A DNA stretch of 64,000 bases from Kappaphycus alvarezii (taxonomy: Eukaryota; Rhodophyta; Florideophyceae; Gigartinales; Solieriaceae), in the NCBI GenBank assembly GCA_002205965.3, contig NADL03000128.1, forward strand, positions 166,833 through 230,832. Reading direction: 5' to 3'. The notes under the pieces are model-generated. The model had not been told where the DNA came from. It saw nothing but the letters and a program-made list of their open reading frames with translations, and did no database searches. The translations under genes and the position numbers were made by a program. Positions 20,167-33,044 of this stretch are shown piece by piece; position 1 is the first letter of the stretch; every line of letters starts with the position of its first letter.

Positions 20167-21907
20167 GTGCTTTGCAAAATCAATTGTGAGCGACGAATGG
20201 CGGAAAAATTCCTTAAGTGCATCAGTTGCCCTGCCACATACAGTCTCGATACTGGAGCTTCAACGCTTCGATCGCACGCTCGTGAACACGGGTTTCTGCT
20301 GGATAGAAAAATCCAAAATTGGCTTATAGGTGGTGGCACAATGAAGGCCACAGTTTAATTATCAAAAAATGAGCATACAGAAAGTGTGGAAAAACAAAAT
20401 TGCCTATGGCTCATCAACTCAAGCTTTTCTTTAAATTCTATAGGGACCAGCGAGTTCGTAAAGACCATTTTTATTTGATAAGGACCTAAAAGTACCGTCT
20501 AGAGTAAGTGCGAGCCGCAGAATCAAATTGATACATCAATAACTGTGACTGCAGCTCCAATCTTTGCTCTCTAACATTCTCGGGCAAATAAGCTCTACAA
20601 CGGACGCGTGGTCCCTTAAAGTTTAAAGGGATATCTACATATCACTTCGCATTGGATTAGACAAGATGGGACGTTGCAGTCTACAGTCTTGGACCTTTTA
20701 CGGTACCAAAAACCGCTCACTGGAGAGGCTACATCGGCGCTTCTGCAGGATATCATTTCATCATGGGATGTCTGCGGAAAGTTTAAAGCAATCAAGACAG
20801 ATATTACCAGTGTTATCTGGAGTAGGATATCAAAGTTACATGAAAAGTTTATCTCAAACGGACACAGTTACGCGCATTTGGAACATTTTCACATTCGGGG
20901 TACTGCGCCATTCGTCATTATTGCAGTCCAAGAGTGTTTAATTATGATGAGGACTGATAGAGCCTCAATAAGACTAAAAATCAAGTCAACGAGGGATTAA
21001 GTGAAGCTCCATGGACTTTTCGGAAAGGTTAAAGTGGAACTCGAGGAGATGGAGCGATTGGCCGTATTGGACATTGAGACTCGTTGGTTTCTAACTTTTC
21101 ATATGATCAAGACTGCTTATGCAGCCCGCAGACTTTTTAATACAGTTTGTCGAGATTGGCGGGGTTTTATAAGCCGTTTGTCACCAAATAAACGCTTTAG
21201 GTGACTTTAACGTCCACGAATCCGAGTGGAAAGGAGCGGCAAATGTTTTCTTCTTTCTGGAAACTGCACTGTCGGTAACGGAACTACAGTCCTGGTCACC
21301 GTATTTCATGTTAAGCAAGGCTATGAAAGCATTTAATATTCTAAAGAAAAAGTGAGTAGTCACTGTAAATGGAGACAACCATATGCTGTTTCAGATAGCG
21401 CAGACAATAATGCGTAAGCTGGAAACATACGAACGGCTGCTGTGTTCTGATTTATCAAGGTTTGTCCGCGTCTCAAAACCTTGTTTCTCAGCTAACGTTA
21501 TATGTGACTCTTACTTGCTTAGAAAATAAGTAACAATTCCGAATCTTGAGCCAAGCAGTGCACAGACATTGGAGGCTGCTGCAGTGAAGCAAACCATTTT
21601 CGGGTAGCTATTGAATCGAAAAAGTGCGGATGTTGTCGAGAAAGATGGATTAAGGATTTTTTATTAGAGCCATATCATGTTGTAATAGGGGCACAGACCC
21701 CTTACTGTGGTGGAAGGCAGACCATCACAGATACCTCAATGTTGCTACTCTTGCGAAATATATTTTAGCGGTTGGCCGTCCTCAGTTATTAGTGGGAGCA
21801 ATTTCTCCTGTGCTAACCGGTTGCTGTACCAAGCTCGCTATCGGGTGATCGATGAAACTATAACCACTTCAGTGTTATTGAAGTCTTGGAGTAGGCTGTT
21901 TTCCTAA
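20167..21907 (+). pseudogene. hAT transposase pseudogene
   Basis: Three conserved parts occur in the right order. A BED-type zinc finger (KFLKCISCPATYSLDTGAS, with HAREH) lies at 20210-20290. The core shows STTDAWSLKFKGISTYHF, LQSTVLDLLRYQKPLTGE and IKTDITSV, then LDIETRWFLTFHMIKTAY. The C-terminal hAT dimerisation region shows DPLLWWKADHHRYLNVATLA and SGSNFSCANRLLYQARYR with LLKSWSRLF. Stops and frameshifts separate these blocks. hAT enzymes cut and paste DNA and typically produce 8-bp target duplications. No terminal inverted repeats were identified. Confidence 0.75.
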
Positions 21908-24655
21908 ATACAAGGACAGTTGGTTTTGTAAACATTTACTGAGCACGTCAATGCGTGCACAACACTAGTATTGTTGTGCAAACCAATTGTCATAGGAGGC
22001 TAGAATCAGTGTTCGACACTTAACCATAAAGAAGGAGGGACAATTTATTGTTTTGTTTCATCCGTTAACGGTCTTGAGAGTGGAGTTGAGATTCCCATGG
22101 AAAGGCGTATTCAAGATTTGGGCAGAGCATATTCGAGAAAGGGCAGTAAAGAGTAGATTTTGTCTGTCAGGTGGTTGTTTCTACGCAGGAGACCTTCTCA
22201 GGATTGTAATTGTATTGCGCGCTGCTCAATGGGGGTCTGACTGTGGGGTCGTCGGATTGCGGGAGTGCATGCATCTCGGGCAGGGAGTGGCACAACTGAA
22301 AAATAGGAATTCGTACATTATTAGATACTACCGGGCTACCTACCCTTCGAAAGAAGTTGGCCATTTCTTTCAATGGATTGCTGGTGAATAATATCAGACC
22401 TACCGGTCATGTTTTCTCATAATGAAGAATTCATTAGATTTAATGAGGTCCAATGAATTCCTCACGGCTGCATTCATGACATGATTTGCATAATAACATC
22501 TTATATCGGATTGCATTTCTTCGTTGTTTTTGGAAGAGCTTCATGTCGACATATAATTGCGTAGTACGAGGAGAAAAGGCTCTATTTTGTTCAATATCTG
22601 TGCGTTTCCTCAAAAATTTGATATGCGATGGAATAGGGAGTTAATGACGTGTATTTACGGGTGGTGATATATGGATTGAACAGCAATATATACGTGCAAG
22701 ATATGCAAAGCACTTTTTCATGATAACACGCGGACGGTTAAACGAATGGTTCGGCTTGTCGGCCGAGCTACCAGTTCGGTTCGACATCAGAGGTCTACCT
22801 ATCCGTTCGGTTTGACGGCAGTGATGGAGCAGCTGGTTTTTTATGTATCATGACCCTGCACTGGTTCAGTTTCGAGATTACAGCTACGGGTGCAAGTTTG
22901 AAAATAATATGAGGGTTCAATTAACAGCACAGTCTGCATCAACTGTTGAGATCAAAATCGTTTTACCTGGACGTAGTCCTGTTCCTTCGTGAAGGTTTGA
23001 AGTAACCTAAGCGCTTACGGTTCGTCATCAACTAGATTGGTTGGTTATAAACTATTACTAAGGTATGCCAGTTCGGCTGTACAGTAATAAGTGCGCCGTT
23101 TTTTGGATCGTTATGGGGCAGTGATCATAGTGAATTACAGCTATCAATTGGTTTCAACACAGTACAGTATTGTGGCGGCTACTACGAATAGTTAGCCACA
23201 AGCGTTTGACCAAGTTGTGTTTTCACAATCTGATGTCCTCTCTAGTCTAGGACCACGGAGGCACAAGCGATTATGTAGACTTCATAGATGACCCTAGGGG
23301 CACATTTCAGCTATCTTATAGTAGCAGTCAAACAGATAAATAATTGAATACAAAATACAAAAAATACAGTAAAAACATTTGGACTAAAAAAACTACCGCT
23401 AAATACACCCACACGGTGTCCATCGCACGAAGCCAGACATCCGGGCGATGGGAAGCAGTGAAGGTAAGGAATTCTCTGACTTGACCTTCGTCAACCCACT
23501 GGCGCCCTCCCACAGGAGGGCGCAAACGTTTAATCAGCTCACCCCGCTAAATGCCTCCGCGAAGCATAGAAGATATGATTATTTTATTGCAACCTCAGGG
23601 AGAAGTAAAAGGGTGCCAGTACCTATATCTACTCTCGGAGGGTGTGGAAAAGAAGGTCGGGGTTGTGCACATTGCCCAGGGTGCTCTTCTCATGAGCGCC
23701 TTGGAATCTACTGTAGGGTGTAACATGGCAGTTCCATCGCAGTATTACTGCCACATGTCAGATGGATAAGCAGCTTAGGCTAAGACGATGGGGGTTGTAG
23801 GCCACCAGATCTTGTAGCGTAATGGGTAGATGAATTCCAAGACGTTTGGCTCCTGGTGAGGACAAAACTTCGATAGCCTTGAGTAATGCGGTGTTTTAAG
23901 CTATAACATAGCCATCATCATGGTACGAAAGTCCCAAAAGCAAAGTTTCCATTCTTTCCTCCAACTCCATCTTATTTTCAGTGGACAGAATCTTCGATTT
24001 CAGAGCATTTTTCGCAGATCAACAACTGTTATGTTCCAAAGTTTATCAGCTGAAATTTTATCAATGCGGAGCTAAAACCTGGGGCTTTGGTTCGCCAAGT
24101 TTGGGCGAACTTTTTGTTAATGCTTTCCCAGTTTTTTCGGGCGTTTCTTGGATTGACACGTTCCCAAACAGATCCGCAGTTGCGTCCACAGGGTTTGAAT
24201 CTAACTATCTGTTAGAGCCTTCCGCACCCCTGCTGCCCAATTGCTCTTCTCCTGCTGGACACTCAAGCCCAGTGGTATTAGTGTTCGGATCTTCGTCATC
24301 ATTATCAGAATCAATTGTTTTATCCTCGCTATTCGCTTCCGAATTACCACATGTCCCACTGATTGCCGGAAACGCCATTTAATTGGTGGATGCTGATGTG
24401 CGCAAAATTTGCACACGAAAAAAATCCAGAAGAGGATCAAATTTAGGTACAGTATCGGAATATGCAAGATATTTTTACATTTTTTGAATTTTCAAGATGT
24501 TATTAAGTCGGATGAGTGTTGCAAATGCATGGGTTGATATTTTATTTTAAGACATGGTGCCTTTAATACGTTTCAAAACACGTCGAAGGTCATCATACTT
24601 TTCGAAAAGTTGCAGTATTAAAAGATCAAAATAGACGTCGTTGAAATCTAAATAT
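21908..24655. other. Unassigned intergenic DNA
   Basis: No recognised genes. The longest frame is 112 codons (22053-22391, plus), with no known motif. Frames at 23448-23769 (plus) and 23981-24382 (plus) also lack support. From about 24470 the DNA becomes AT-rich as the mitochondrial insert is approached. Confidence 0.3.
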
Positions 24656-25162
24656 GCGCGTTTTTTTGTTTTAAAAACTTGAGCCTTAAATTTTTATTTA
24701 AATCTCTTGAATCTACAATTCATCTATAAGCCTGCAATAATATGGCAGGGCCTAAATACTTATCTTGATTCCACCAGTAACTAGGACAGCTAGCAGAACA
24801 ACAAGCGCAAAGTATACATTCATATAAGCCGTCTAATTGAGACCTTTTTTTTTTTTGATTGAAAATGTTCTTTAAAATGCTTAGTACTTTCATTTAAAAA
24901 TCATGGCTTTAATGTCTTGTACTGATTATAAAAATTAGATAAATCGGGTACTAGATCTTTAATTATATACATATGAGGAAGTGGATAAATTGTTATAAAC
25001 TTAGAGTTAATGCCTAAATTTTTCAAACAAGCGAGAGTGTTAACACCATTTATATCCATTGAACAACTCCCACATATTACTTCCCTACACGATCTTCTGA
25101 ATGCTAAGTTAGAATCTCGTTCCCCTTTTAATTTGATTAAAGCATCTAGAACCACACCCCCC
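24656..25162 (-). pseudogene. sdhB: Mitochondrial sdhB insert (NUMT)
   Basis: The minus strand encodes a succinate dehydrogenase iron-sulfur subunit fragment. It contains [41 protein letters not shown] and [20 protein letters not shown]. It continues with QYKTLKP, a TGA where tryptophan is conserved, and FLN. After a 12-T run that shifts frame, [16 protein letters not shown] follows, then [19 protein letters not shown], a second TGA at a conserved Trp, and IVDSRD. The TGA codons are complement(24901..24903) and complement(24720..24722). The 2Fe-2S motif CREGICGSC carries G to V. In the family the protein passes electrons from SdhA to quinone. Here the gene is truncated at both ends and cannot work in the nucleus. 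Confidence 0.9.
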
Positions 25163-25206
25163 TCCATCAACTAACCCATCGGTTAACCTCTTTTTTGGCC
25201 CTTAAC

Positions 25207-25591
25207 ATGACCAACCTCCGCCCTTCCCTCACAATCACCAAGTCATCCCGAGGCCGTCGTCCACTCAACGCTCTGGCCATAATCTCAAATGTTCCAACAG
25301 ACTACGGTGATTACTGTAGAAGCTTGGACCCGGGAACGCGTTCGGGAGTGGGTCCGCCGTACCTGCTTCGAGCAGACAGAAGAAGCAGAAGAGGAGGAAA
25401 AAGAAGAGGAGGAAGAGTTGGAAGAGGAGGAGGGGGAGGAGAAAGATAAGGATAAAGAGGAGGACTGGGTGGACCCGTGGGAGCCCCTTGTGTACAACGG
25501 TCGGGGGGCTTCCATGGGAAACGCAGGGGAGAATGTGGTGAATTTCGGTCAGACTGAATTTGAACTCATGCCTCTTACCAACTTACAGTAG
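25207..25591 (+). pseudogene. Unknown acidic-protein gene, copy A
   Basis: It starts MTNLRPSLTITKSSRGRRPL and reads to DYGDYC. It then shifts frame to EAWTRERVREWVRRTC, followed by a long Glu-rich run, DWVDPWEPL and VYNGRGAS. The same order occurs at 28501-28932, which shows these were one protein. The acidic run is about 35 residues. No known domain is recognised. The copy begins about 45 bp past the edge of the mitochondrial insert. Confidence 0.5.
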
Positions 25592-28500
25592 CAGAAAAGA
25601 TAGTCCACTGTCAAAGTTGTTGAAAAAAGAATGGTGGATTGAATAGAGAAGGTTTGAAGTTTGATGTCATGAGATGTGAGTCTTGTTGCATCTTTTCGAA
25701 TTTACTTGAGAAAGCTCCAGCCACTGTTTACGTAGAAAATATTTTGACGTTCTAGCACTCTACTCTATTTTCTACTGAACCAGAGTCAACCGACATGTCA
25801 CTCGAATACTTCATTATCCACTCGTACCGGTATGAATATACCTGGGTATACTGCACAGCATGTCAATCTGTGCAACTAGCACACGTGTGTAGCTGTGCAT
25901 CTAAATAGCTATACACGCGTATCTAGAAGCAATATGCCAAAATCAAACACGTGTAACTACGCTGTATACGTGTAAAGTGTGGAAACAATAAATAGAGCTA
26001 AAACTGTTCAATATCAATTTCTTGAAGTTTCTTGCCCATGCCAACTGTATCTAACGGTATAAAGATTGCAAATTACCGAAAATATCTCAATAAGGGCTCC
26101 AAAGGACTACCTCCAGCAAAATTGACAGCTGGACCACATACAGAAAAATAACCATTAAAGATAAAACACCATATTAATTTGATTTGCCCTAGACGTGTTT
26201 AGTTCCCAGTCGGAAACAAAACACGTATGACAGATATTAAGTTCAAAAAAAGATGGACGATATATCTTCCAAAGTAGCATCTCGGACAAAAGTGCGCTTC
26301 AAGCGCGCTTATCTTCTTATAGATATTGGTACTGTTATTATAAGAAGCAATAGATGGGCTCAACCGTTGGATGTAAGCTTCAAAATGGCCTTCATTACTA
26401 CATATAGCGGCCATGGCCGGAGTGCTGCAACAGGCTCGCAGCCCTTCTCCGCTGCACTCCGGTCTTACCCACGCAGCTTCGCACTACTTCTTGAGTACCG
26501 TCTGCTGCTCGTGTTCCGAACGATTTGACACTTCCTGAGGCAGCTTCAGACTCATCCAGTCCAACCGATACACAGCCCATCCCGATGCTACTCCTCCGAT
26601 TTTCCATCGCCGCTACCTCATTAAACGGCCCGAGGAGACAGCTGCTCCCTCTCTTTCCGACAATATGCACTACTCGAAGTCTCGATAGGGAAATGAGTTG
26701 TGCGGGACAATACGAGAAATAAACCATGTAAACGGAAAATCATTGCAGTTTACTTGTGTACCGAGTACAAAGTACCAACCATAGCAATCGCACAAAATGT
26801 TTCTGAATAGTAGTGAAGTAAAGCTCTTGACCTACGAAAAAGGTTCATTAAAAGAAGCTGGAGGCCCCGCGTGACGATGAGACGGTTAGGAACAACCATG
26901 AAACAAAGAATAGCCGGCTACAAACGCTAAATATTTTGTCGGGGAGAATTCCCTTTTAATTTTTCGTTTCCAAACTGCTTTCTCCCTTGTTTTCTAATAC
27001 TTGATCAACAGAAAATAACTGAATACAGTACCGAAGCTCAGCAATCCAAATTGCAGAAGCAGTCTTGACAAGCGTGGTTGTAAACCTTGCAAAATTAGAG
27101 GGTATCCGACGGTTTCATCGAATCCAAGGGAAATCTGGTTGCTTCCGTCGAAGTGTTGTCTCCAACGATCAGTCTCATGACTGCAATTTTTGCAAAGATT
27201 TCCTTCTGTTCAATAAATATATCTGATGATAAGTTTCTTCCTATCCATGGCAATAAGTAGGTCTTAATTCATATTTCAACTGCATCTTATATTACTGCGG
27301 GGGATGGTAGAGTGTTCAATTCTTGTTCTTTTAAACATGAAAGAGCATCAAAGAGTGAAAATAGAGATATCAAACAAATGCTCCCATAATATCCAGTGAG
27401 TATTTCAGGTAAACATCTCAACCAAATTTCCACTTAATTTCAGTTATATTTTGTTTTGACAAATAAATTCCCAATTGCCTTCCCAATTTTTTTGTTTTCA
27501 AAGCGAGAAAAATCACAGTAGTAGGGGAAGTGGCCAGTTTTGTGCAGCAAAGGAGAGCGCAGAATTTTCCATTTTAGGTACTAGGTATTACAATGGAGAA
27601 TTTTTGCATATTTACAGTCCGCAGGGCAATTCAAACGAAGGAGAGAATGAACCTTTGTCATGTGATTGTAGTAGAGATATTTTTGGGGCATTGCTACACC
27701 TGGCAATTACTAATAGGTCTGAAATTGCATGTGCGACCCTTATTCTGTCCTGCTGTATGCAAGAATCATAAGAATGCAGCGGAAACTGTCCTTCGCAGCC
27801 TGAAGGGCACATGAGATGTTCAGTAACATAAAATAACTTTTCCGATACACTCTGGGCTGCAATGACTCTGATTTTGCTTGAGACTGATCTCATCGTCATT
27901 CAATTAATGGCTATATGTCCATTCACGCAGGAAGAGGCGCCTCTTAGATAAATTAAAAACAAAAACGAGGCGCGAAGTCAACCGTTAACGCCGAGCACGT
28001 GGATATAAAATTCACAGATAGGGGGTTTCTATAAATAACGTCTTTATAAAAACAGTCCCTTTTTTAGGAGAGCGGTCCTCTCTACAAACTTCTGTCAAGT
28101 TCATCCCGAAACTCTGGTTTTTAAAGACAATTCTTCCCACAAATTTTATTTGAAGAACAAAATCATGAAAGGTATTTTTCTCATGAATCCAAGTTCATTG
28201 TATATATCCATTTCCATTTTATCTCTGAGGATTTTGATCTTCTTTTTTCGAAAGAGAAGTATTTCGATCCGTGATCCGATTGGTCCTCCAAATTCAGTTT
28301 CGAAATTTTATCAGACAGATTTGTACCTATCGCCCTGATTGCATACATATTCAAAGCTGTGGCGTTGCCTCATACTTTTAATTTGTCCCAGGTCGTGAAA
28401 CGTCTTGAAGTCATCGCCTTTTTAAAACTCGAAAACGATTTCGTAGAGGCAAGACCCCGCCATCAACCACTTTATCGCCTCACCTCCATTTTCCCTCAGT
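25592..28500. other. Unassigned intergenic DNA
   Basis: No clear gene in about 2.9 kb. Around 26430-26710 the base composition rises and frames are open on both strands, which may be a gene fragment of unknown type. The stretch about 27515-27610 is weakly repeated at about 29490-29560 (GGAGAGYGCAGAATT). Confidence 0.3.
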
Positions 28501-28932
28501 ATGACCAGCCTCCTCCCGTCCCTCACCATCGCCAAGTAATCCCAGGGCCGACGCCTCCTCAGCTTTTTGGCCTTGATTGCCACTCTTTCAAGAGACTATG
28601 GCGATTATTATAGAATAATGGACCGGGAATGCGTTCAGAAGTGGGATTGACTTCACTGTCTCAAGGAAGCAGAGGAGGCAGAGGAGAATGTAGAGGAAGA
28701 GGAGATGAAAAAGAAGGGGTTTGAGACTAAAATGGAAGGATAGGAAGATGAAGAGGAATGGATAGACTCGTAGTAGCTACTACCGTACAAAGGTGAGAGA
28801 GCTACTGTGGAGGACGGAGGGGAGAAGGAGGGAGTGTTCGTTATTTTTGACTCTTCTGACAGGAATGAAGAGTATGCTGAATGTTTTAAGGAGTGATTGG
28901 AGGAGCTAGATATGTCCGAGAGGGCTCTCTAA
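28501..28932 (+). pseudogene. Unknown acidic-protein gene, copy B
   Basis: It starts MTSLLPSLTIAK and shows the same blocks as copy A: QGRRLLSFLAL, RDYGDYYRIMDRECVQKW, EAEEAEENVEEEEMKKK, EDEEEWIDS and LPYKGERATVED. It adds a tail with FVIFDSSDRNEEYAECFKE and LDMSERAL before TAA. Five or more in-frame stops make it non-functional. The tail is missing from copy A after its frame break. Function unknown. Confidence 0.5.
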
Positions 28933-31571
28933 AATTCTGATCCATTCTATGGGATTTGTAGGGACTGCATTGGGGTTATAGATATTTCGGAATAATTCTC
29001 GGGCACTGGTCTTGAGAACAAAGATTGGGACAAGTAAATATAGATATTTATCCTGATGGGATCTGCTGTTAGTCTTTCTCGTTCAAAAGATTCCCTATAA
29101 ATCATTTTATGATACATAGTATGTCTGGTTGACAAATTTATGGTTAGCCAAAAACAAGCCTGTATAAGCTGAATAAACTGCTTCCTCTTGTGGAGGTCAA
29201 GCAAGTGGGCAGAAAACTTCAAGTCAAGTCCCGAGTAGTTAGGAAGCGGAGAGTGAACTTAAGACCCAAGAAAAGTTTTCTTGCGCTGGTCACAGAGCAT
29301 TAGAGATAGACCCTGTCCCTTTTAAATTCTTTAAAAATCCCTCTCAACTTTCGTCGGGCTACGACAAAAAGATGGAGGCTCGGCGAACCGGTGAGATGGA
29401 TAAGAGCGACCAAAGAATAAGGATAAACCGACTCCAAACGGTAATAATTTCCATTGGACATATTTTCAGTGACTATTTCACGTACGGTAGAAGGTTAAAA
29501 AGCCATTTGTGTGCAACAGGGGAGAGTGCAGAATTCTGCTTTGTATTTATTGTAGGAACTTTCATGCGTAGTTTACAGTAGAGAGGGAAATTTGAGCTTA
29601 TTTGAATATACGGAGGATATGATTGGCTGAATCCAAGCCTCCGGGACAGTTCGGTACAATGTACCATATGGCGCACAATATACTTCATTCGTCATTTTCT
29701 CCTTATCTGAAATTTTGAGCAGTCAAATATTTGAGCAAAGAACGGTACGATTGAGCTAATTTAACTTTGAGAGACATGCTTTCATTGTTTCTTTTCGGGC
29801 GATATAGCAGAAAAATGTGTATAAATTCCGCTTTTCAATCATCTGGTGCCCCTTCCCTCGCCCAAACTGTGGACTTTCGTACTTTATACCGACTAAGGAA
29901 ATCTTTCTGAGTTAATAGACTTGAATATTTTCCGGAAAATCCTCAAAAACGAGCCCTTGCTTCCTTGGCTCTGTTATATTAAAAGAAACAAGGGTTCCCT
30001 TTCCTCTTGTGCTCGTCTATTGTTTGAAAAATATGCCCGCTGAGAATACCTCTGCAAGTACCACAAAACAAAATGTCACAATCCATGCCCAGACTGCAAT
30101 GTTCTGCAAGGATTCGTGCAACTCGATTCTTCTGGAAATCTGGGCCAACCAAACCTAATCGCTACCATGGCCAGGAAAATCGATGCATTCCATACGGAGT
30201 GGTTTCATCGTTTAGTCGCATAAAGAAGGTAAATATTTATTCATGCAGTGCTACGAGCAGTCTTTTTCTTTTAAAAAATAGATTATACTACCGAATCTCG
30301 AAACCCTCGCTAGGCGTTGTCGTGCGTCGCGTCCTTTCGAGCCGTCCCGAGTTTTTCAGTATTTTCCTTCTCAATGAGAAGAGAACAGGGGCTTTCTGTG
30401 GAATGGCTGTTGTCAAATTTAGAACAGAGGCAAATAAGACAGTATCCCAAGTCTGATTGAGGAACTTTTTCATCAACAAGAGCAATAAAATAGCATAGTA
30501 CCGCCGTTTACATCACGCAAAGCGAGAGAACGTATGTAAGCGCCAAATGCGACTCACGGGAAAATTTGAGTCACATCGCAGCATTAATCATCATCAAACG
30601 AGTGGTAGGGGAAAAGCAGCTGAGATAAGTCACCATGAAAATCCTGTTGAAACCCAATCATATTTGTAGGGAGACGTGGTCATGCTAGAAAAGGAAATGA
30701 AAGTAGTATTCCGAAAGAAAAGTAAGGTGGAGATCAGGTAAGGGAGACGGATATTCGTAGACGTGATTTGGATTATTCAGAGCTCGCCTAACAGAATGGC
30801 GATGTAGTTAGAGATATTATTTCTGATCCATCTCTCATCTCTTACGAGAGAAATAGGTCACGACTTTTGCGGTAGTCTGGGTTTGAGTCACACCATCCTT
30901 GCCAAATCACGGCCTTATGTTTCTGCACATCACTAAGGACCTAGTCAATAAAGGATATGTGGGTAATATATATATTTTCAGAGTCACCGTTGGTATCATC
31001 CAGAATCTTGCCTTCTACTGTCATCTATTAATGCCAGAATGTCTTAGAAATAGTTAACTCATGAATTTGCCACACTCATCCAAAGTGAACTACCTCTCAA
31101 CTTCATATACTGGAAATTTTCCTTTCTAATTCAGATATGGTGTCTGGAAAAGTTCCTCTTCAAGATTCCTTTAGCGGTCGGAAGTTTATTGCATACCAAG
31201 GACCAGGCCGCTTGTAGTGTTTGATGAAAAGTCTGAGTGTCCTTTCCCTTATCGCTTACAACCGACAAAAAGACAAAAGCCAGCTAGCAAAATTAACGCC
31301 GCTATTTTGGGGAAAAAACACCTAAATTTGCCGGCCTTGCTAAAAACGTTGCTCTTGTTCCAGAAACAACCAGACCGGTATGACTTGATGGTTTGGCACG
31401 GTCGAAGTCACTCAGGGAATTTGCACCACAAGAACGTAGGCTGATATCTTCCTGTTTTGCTCAGATTAAAGATCGCTTGCAGGTAAGAATCATTCATGCT
31501 TTTACATAATCGGACATCGCAGTCAAAAAATAATTGAGAGGGACGCAATAAATACAGGACTATGAACATTT
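28933..31571. other. Unassigned intergenic DNA
   Basis: No gene is recognised in about 2.6 kb. The longest frame is 127 codons at 30073-30456 (plus), without motifs. Confidence 0.3.
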
Positions 31572-31619
31572 GGGGGACGTTTGGGGAGTTTTTACTGTCT
31601 AAAGATATATTCGATCTCC
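31572..31619 (+). repeat. Micro-element copy f
   Basis: GGGGGACGTTTGGGGAG, then TTTTTACTGTCTAAAGATAT and ATTCGATCT. About 80 percent like the consensus by eye. No target duplication is seen. Confidence 0.7.
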
Positions 31620-32485
31620 AGCAAAGTGGACTATGGCATTGTTTTCGCGCGAAGGGCATTTCATATATGGGCTAGCATAAAAGTTGTTATTCTGATCGAA
31701 CAAGTGGGACTGTACTGGCTTGCCCAGTTGCGGAATATGGGGAATGATAGGGTGGTTTACATTGTCCTCTGATGGTTCTAGTTAGGGGTATCTAAACAGA
31801 GTTTGCGGAGAAGGGAAAGATATTTGGAGACTGGTTGCGCTATGTAAAATAGAACAGGAAGAAAATTAATTCTGGTAAAAAGACGAGTTGAGTGGTCCAT
31901 AAATTTTAAAAAGACCATTGATGCAGGATCCGAGAGGAGAGAGTAAAAGCAGAAAATCATCTTTGTGTGTTCTGGAGATGATTGGATACAGTTGACGCAG
32001 CACAGTTTGAAATGTTTGGTGAATAGCTGAGGAGAAATTTTGGGTAGAGCTCTGTTATCGTGGATTCTACTAGGAATTTTTTTGGATACAGAAAAATTGT
32101 TTAGGTAAGTGTTTTGGTTTAACCCTGGATGCTTCCTTTCCACTGAGGGCTCAGACCTTGGGGTATTTGGTATACAGGAAAGCAGATAGCCCTAGCTGGT
32201 GTAAGCACGCTCTATACTTCAGACTACATGATTATTAGTGAACAGAATTCAAATCGCATAGAGAAGTCGCCGATCTTCTGATGGATGTGAGTGAATCTCA
32301 GATGTCAGGACAGCCACTACCACACAGAATTTATCAATTTGGTTCCAATACTTACGTGAGGTACCTTTGTGGGCACTAAAAACACCCAGCCTAAGATTTC
32401 CTTGGCCAGGAACAATGGACGTTCATGTTTACCACCTGATCCATTGCAAATATGGCCGACATATAATCGCCCGCCACCACGACAA
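31620..32485. other. DNA between two inverted micro-elements
   Basis: About 870 bp flanked by copies f (plus) and g (minus). The minus-strand frame at 31778-32143 (121 codons) has no recognised domain. Confidence 0.3.
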
Positions 32486-32520
32486 TGGATATCTCTTACA
32501 AGAGTAAAACACCAATACTT
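32486..32520 (-). repeat. Micro-element copy g (partial)
   Basis: ATGGATATCTCTTACAAGAG followed by TAAAACACCAATACTT. It keeps the centre of the element; both ends are eroded. It lies 78 bp left of the second MITE. Confidence 0.55.
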
Positions 32521-32597
32521 TACTTTACGACCAATTATATACACTTGGAACCGACCTTGCACTTGCCGCAAGGTACCCCACACTTAAGCCAAGAATA

Positions 32598-33044
32598 CTA
32601 GTGTCTATTGGACCGTTGTCCTCATATGATGACAAATTTTAGCCCTTTTTTTCAATACAATTATTTTTCACCTCAGCGCATTTCTTGTCCCTTCGCATTA
32701 GTTCATGAGTGTAGATGGTCGATCAAAACAAACTTTTCAAGATTGTTGACCTCGGTTAAGCCTAGAGCAATTTTCCCTCACCAGCTTCGCCTCTTCGCAA
32801 GAAGTTGTGAAAACGACTACATTTTGGAAGGGAAAATAGCTCGTATTATCGTGGGGGGTTTCAGAAACGAGGGCGCACGTACAGTAAAAGTTACTGTACT
32901 GTAACTTAACATGAAAAAACTTTCTTCCAGTAAAAATTTCAGGCTTCCAAAACCTTTACTGTTCCAAAATGTAACGGAAACTGTCCTCATATGAGGAAAA
33001 AGTGTGCCTCATATGAGGACAGAGCATGTCCGTATAGACACTAG
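32598..33044. mobile_element. 446-bp MITE, copy 2
   Basis: Starts CTAGTGTCTATTGG and ends CGTATAGACACTAG. It aligns end to end with 125-570, including the TCCTCATATGAGGA palindromes near the right end. The left palindrome has one change (ATATGATGAC). One open frame inside matches a similarly placed frame in copy 1 only because the DNA is repeated. Confidence 0.8.

Noticed and set aside
24656-25162. A functional nuclear sdhB
   Set aside because: TGA codons, a frameshift in the T-run, an altered iron-sulfur motif and missing ends rule it out.
26255-26285. Another micro-element copy
   Set aside because: Only GATATATCTTCCAAAGTA matches; both ends are absent, so chance cannot be excluded.
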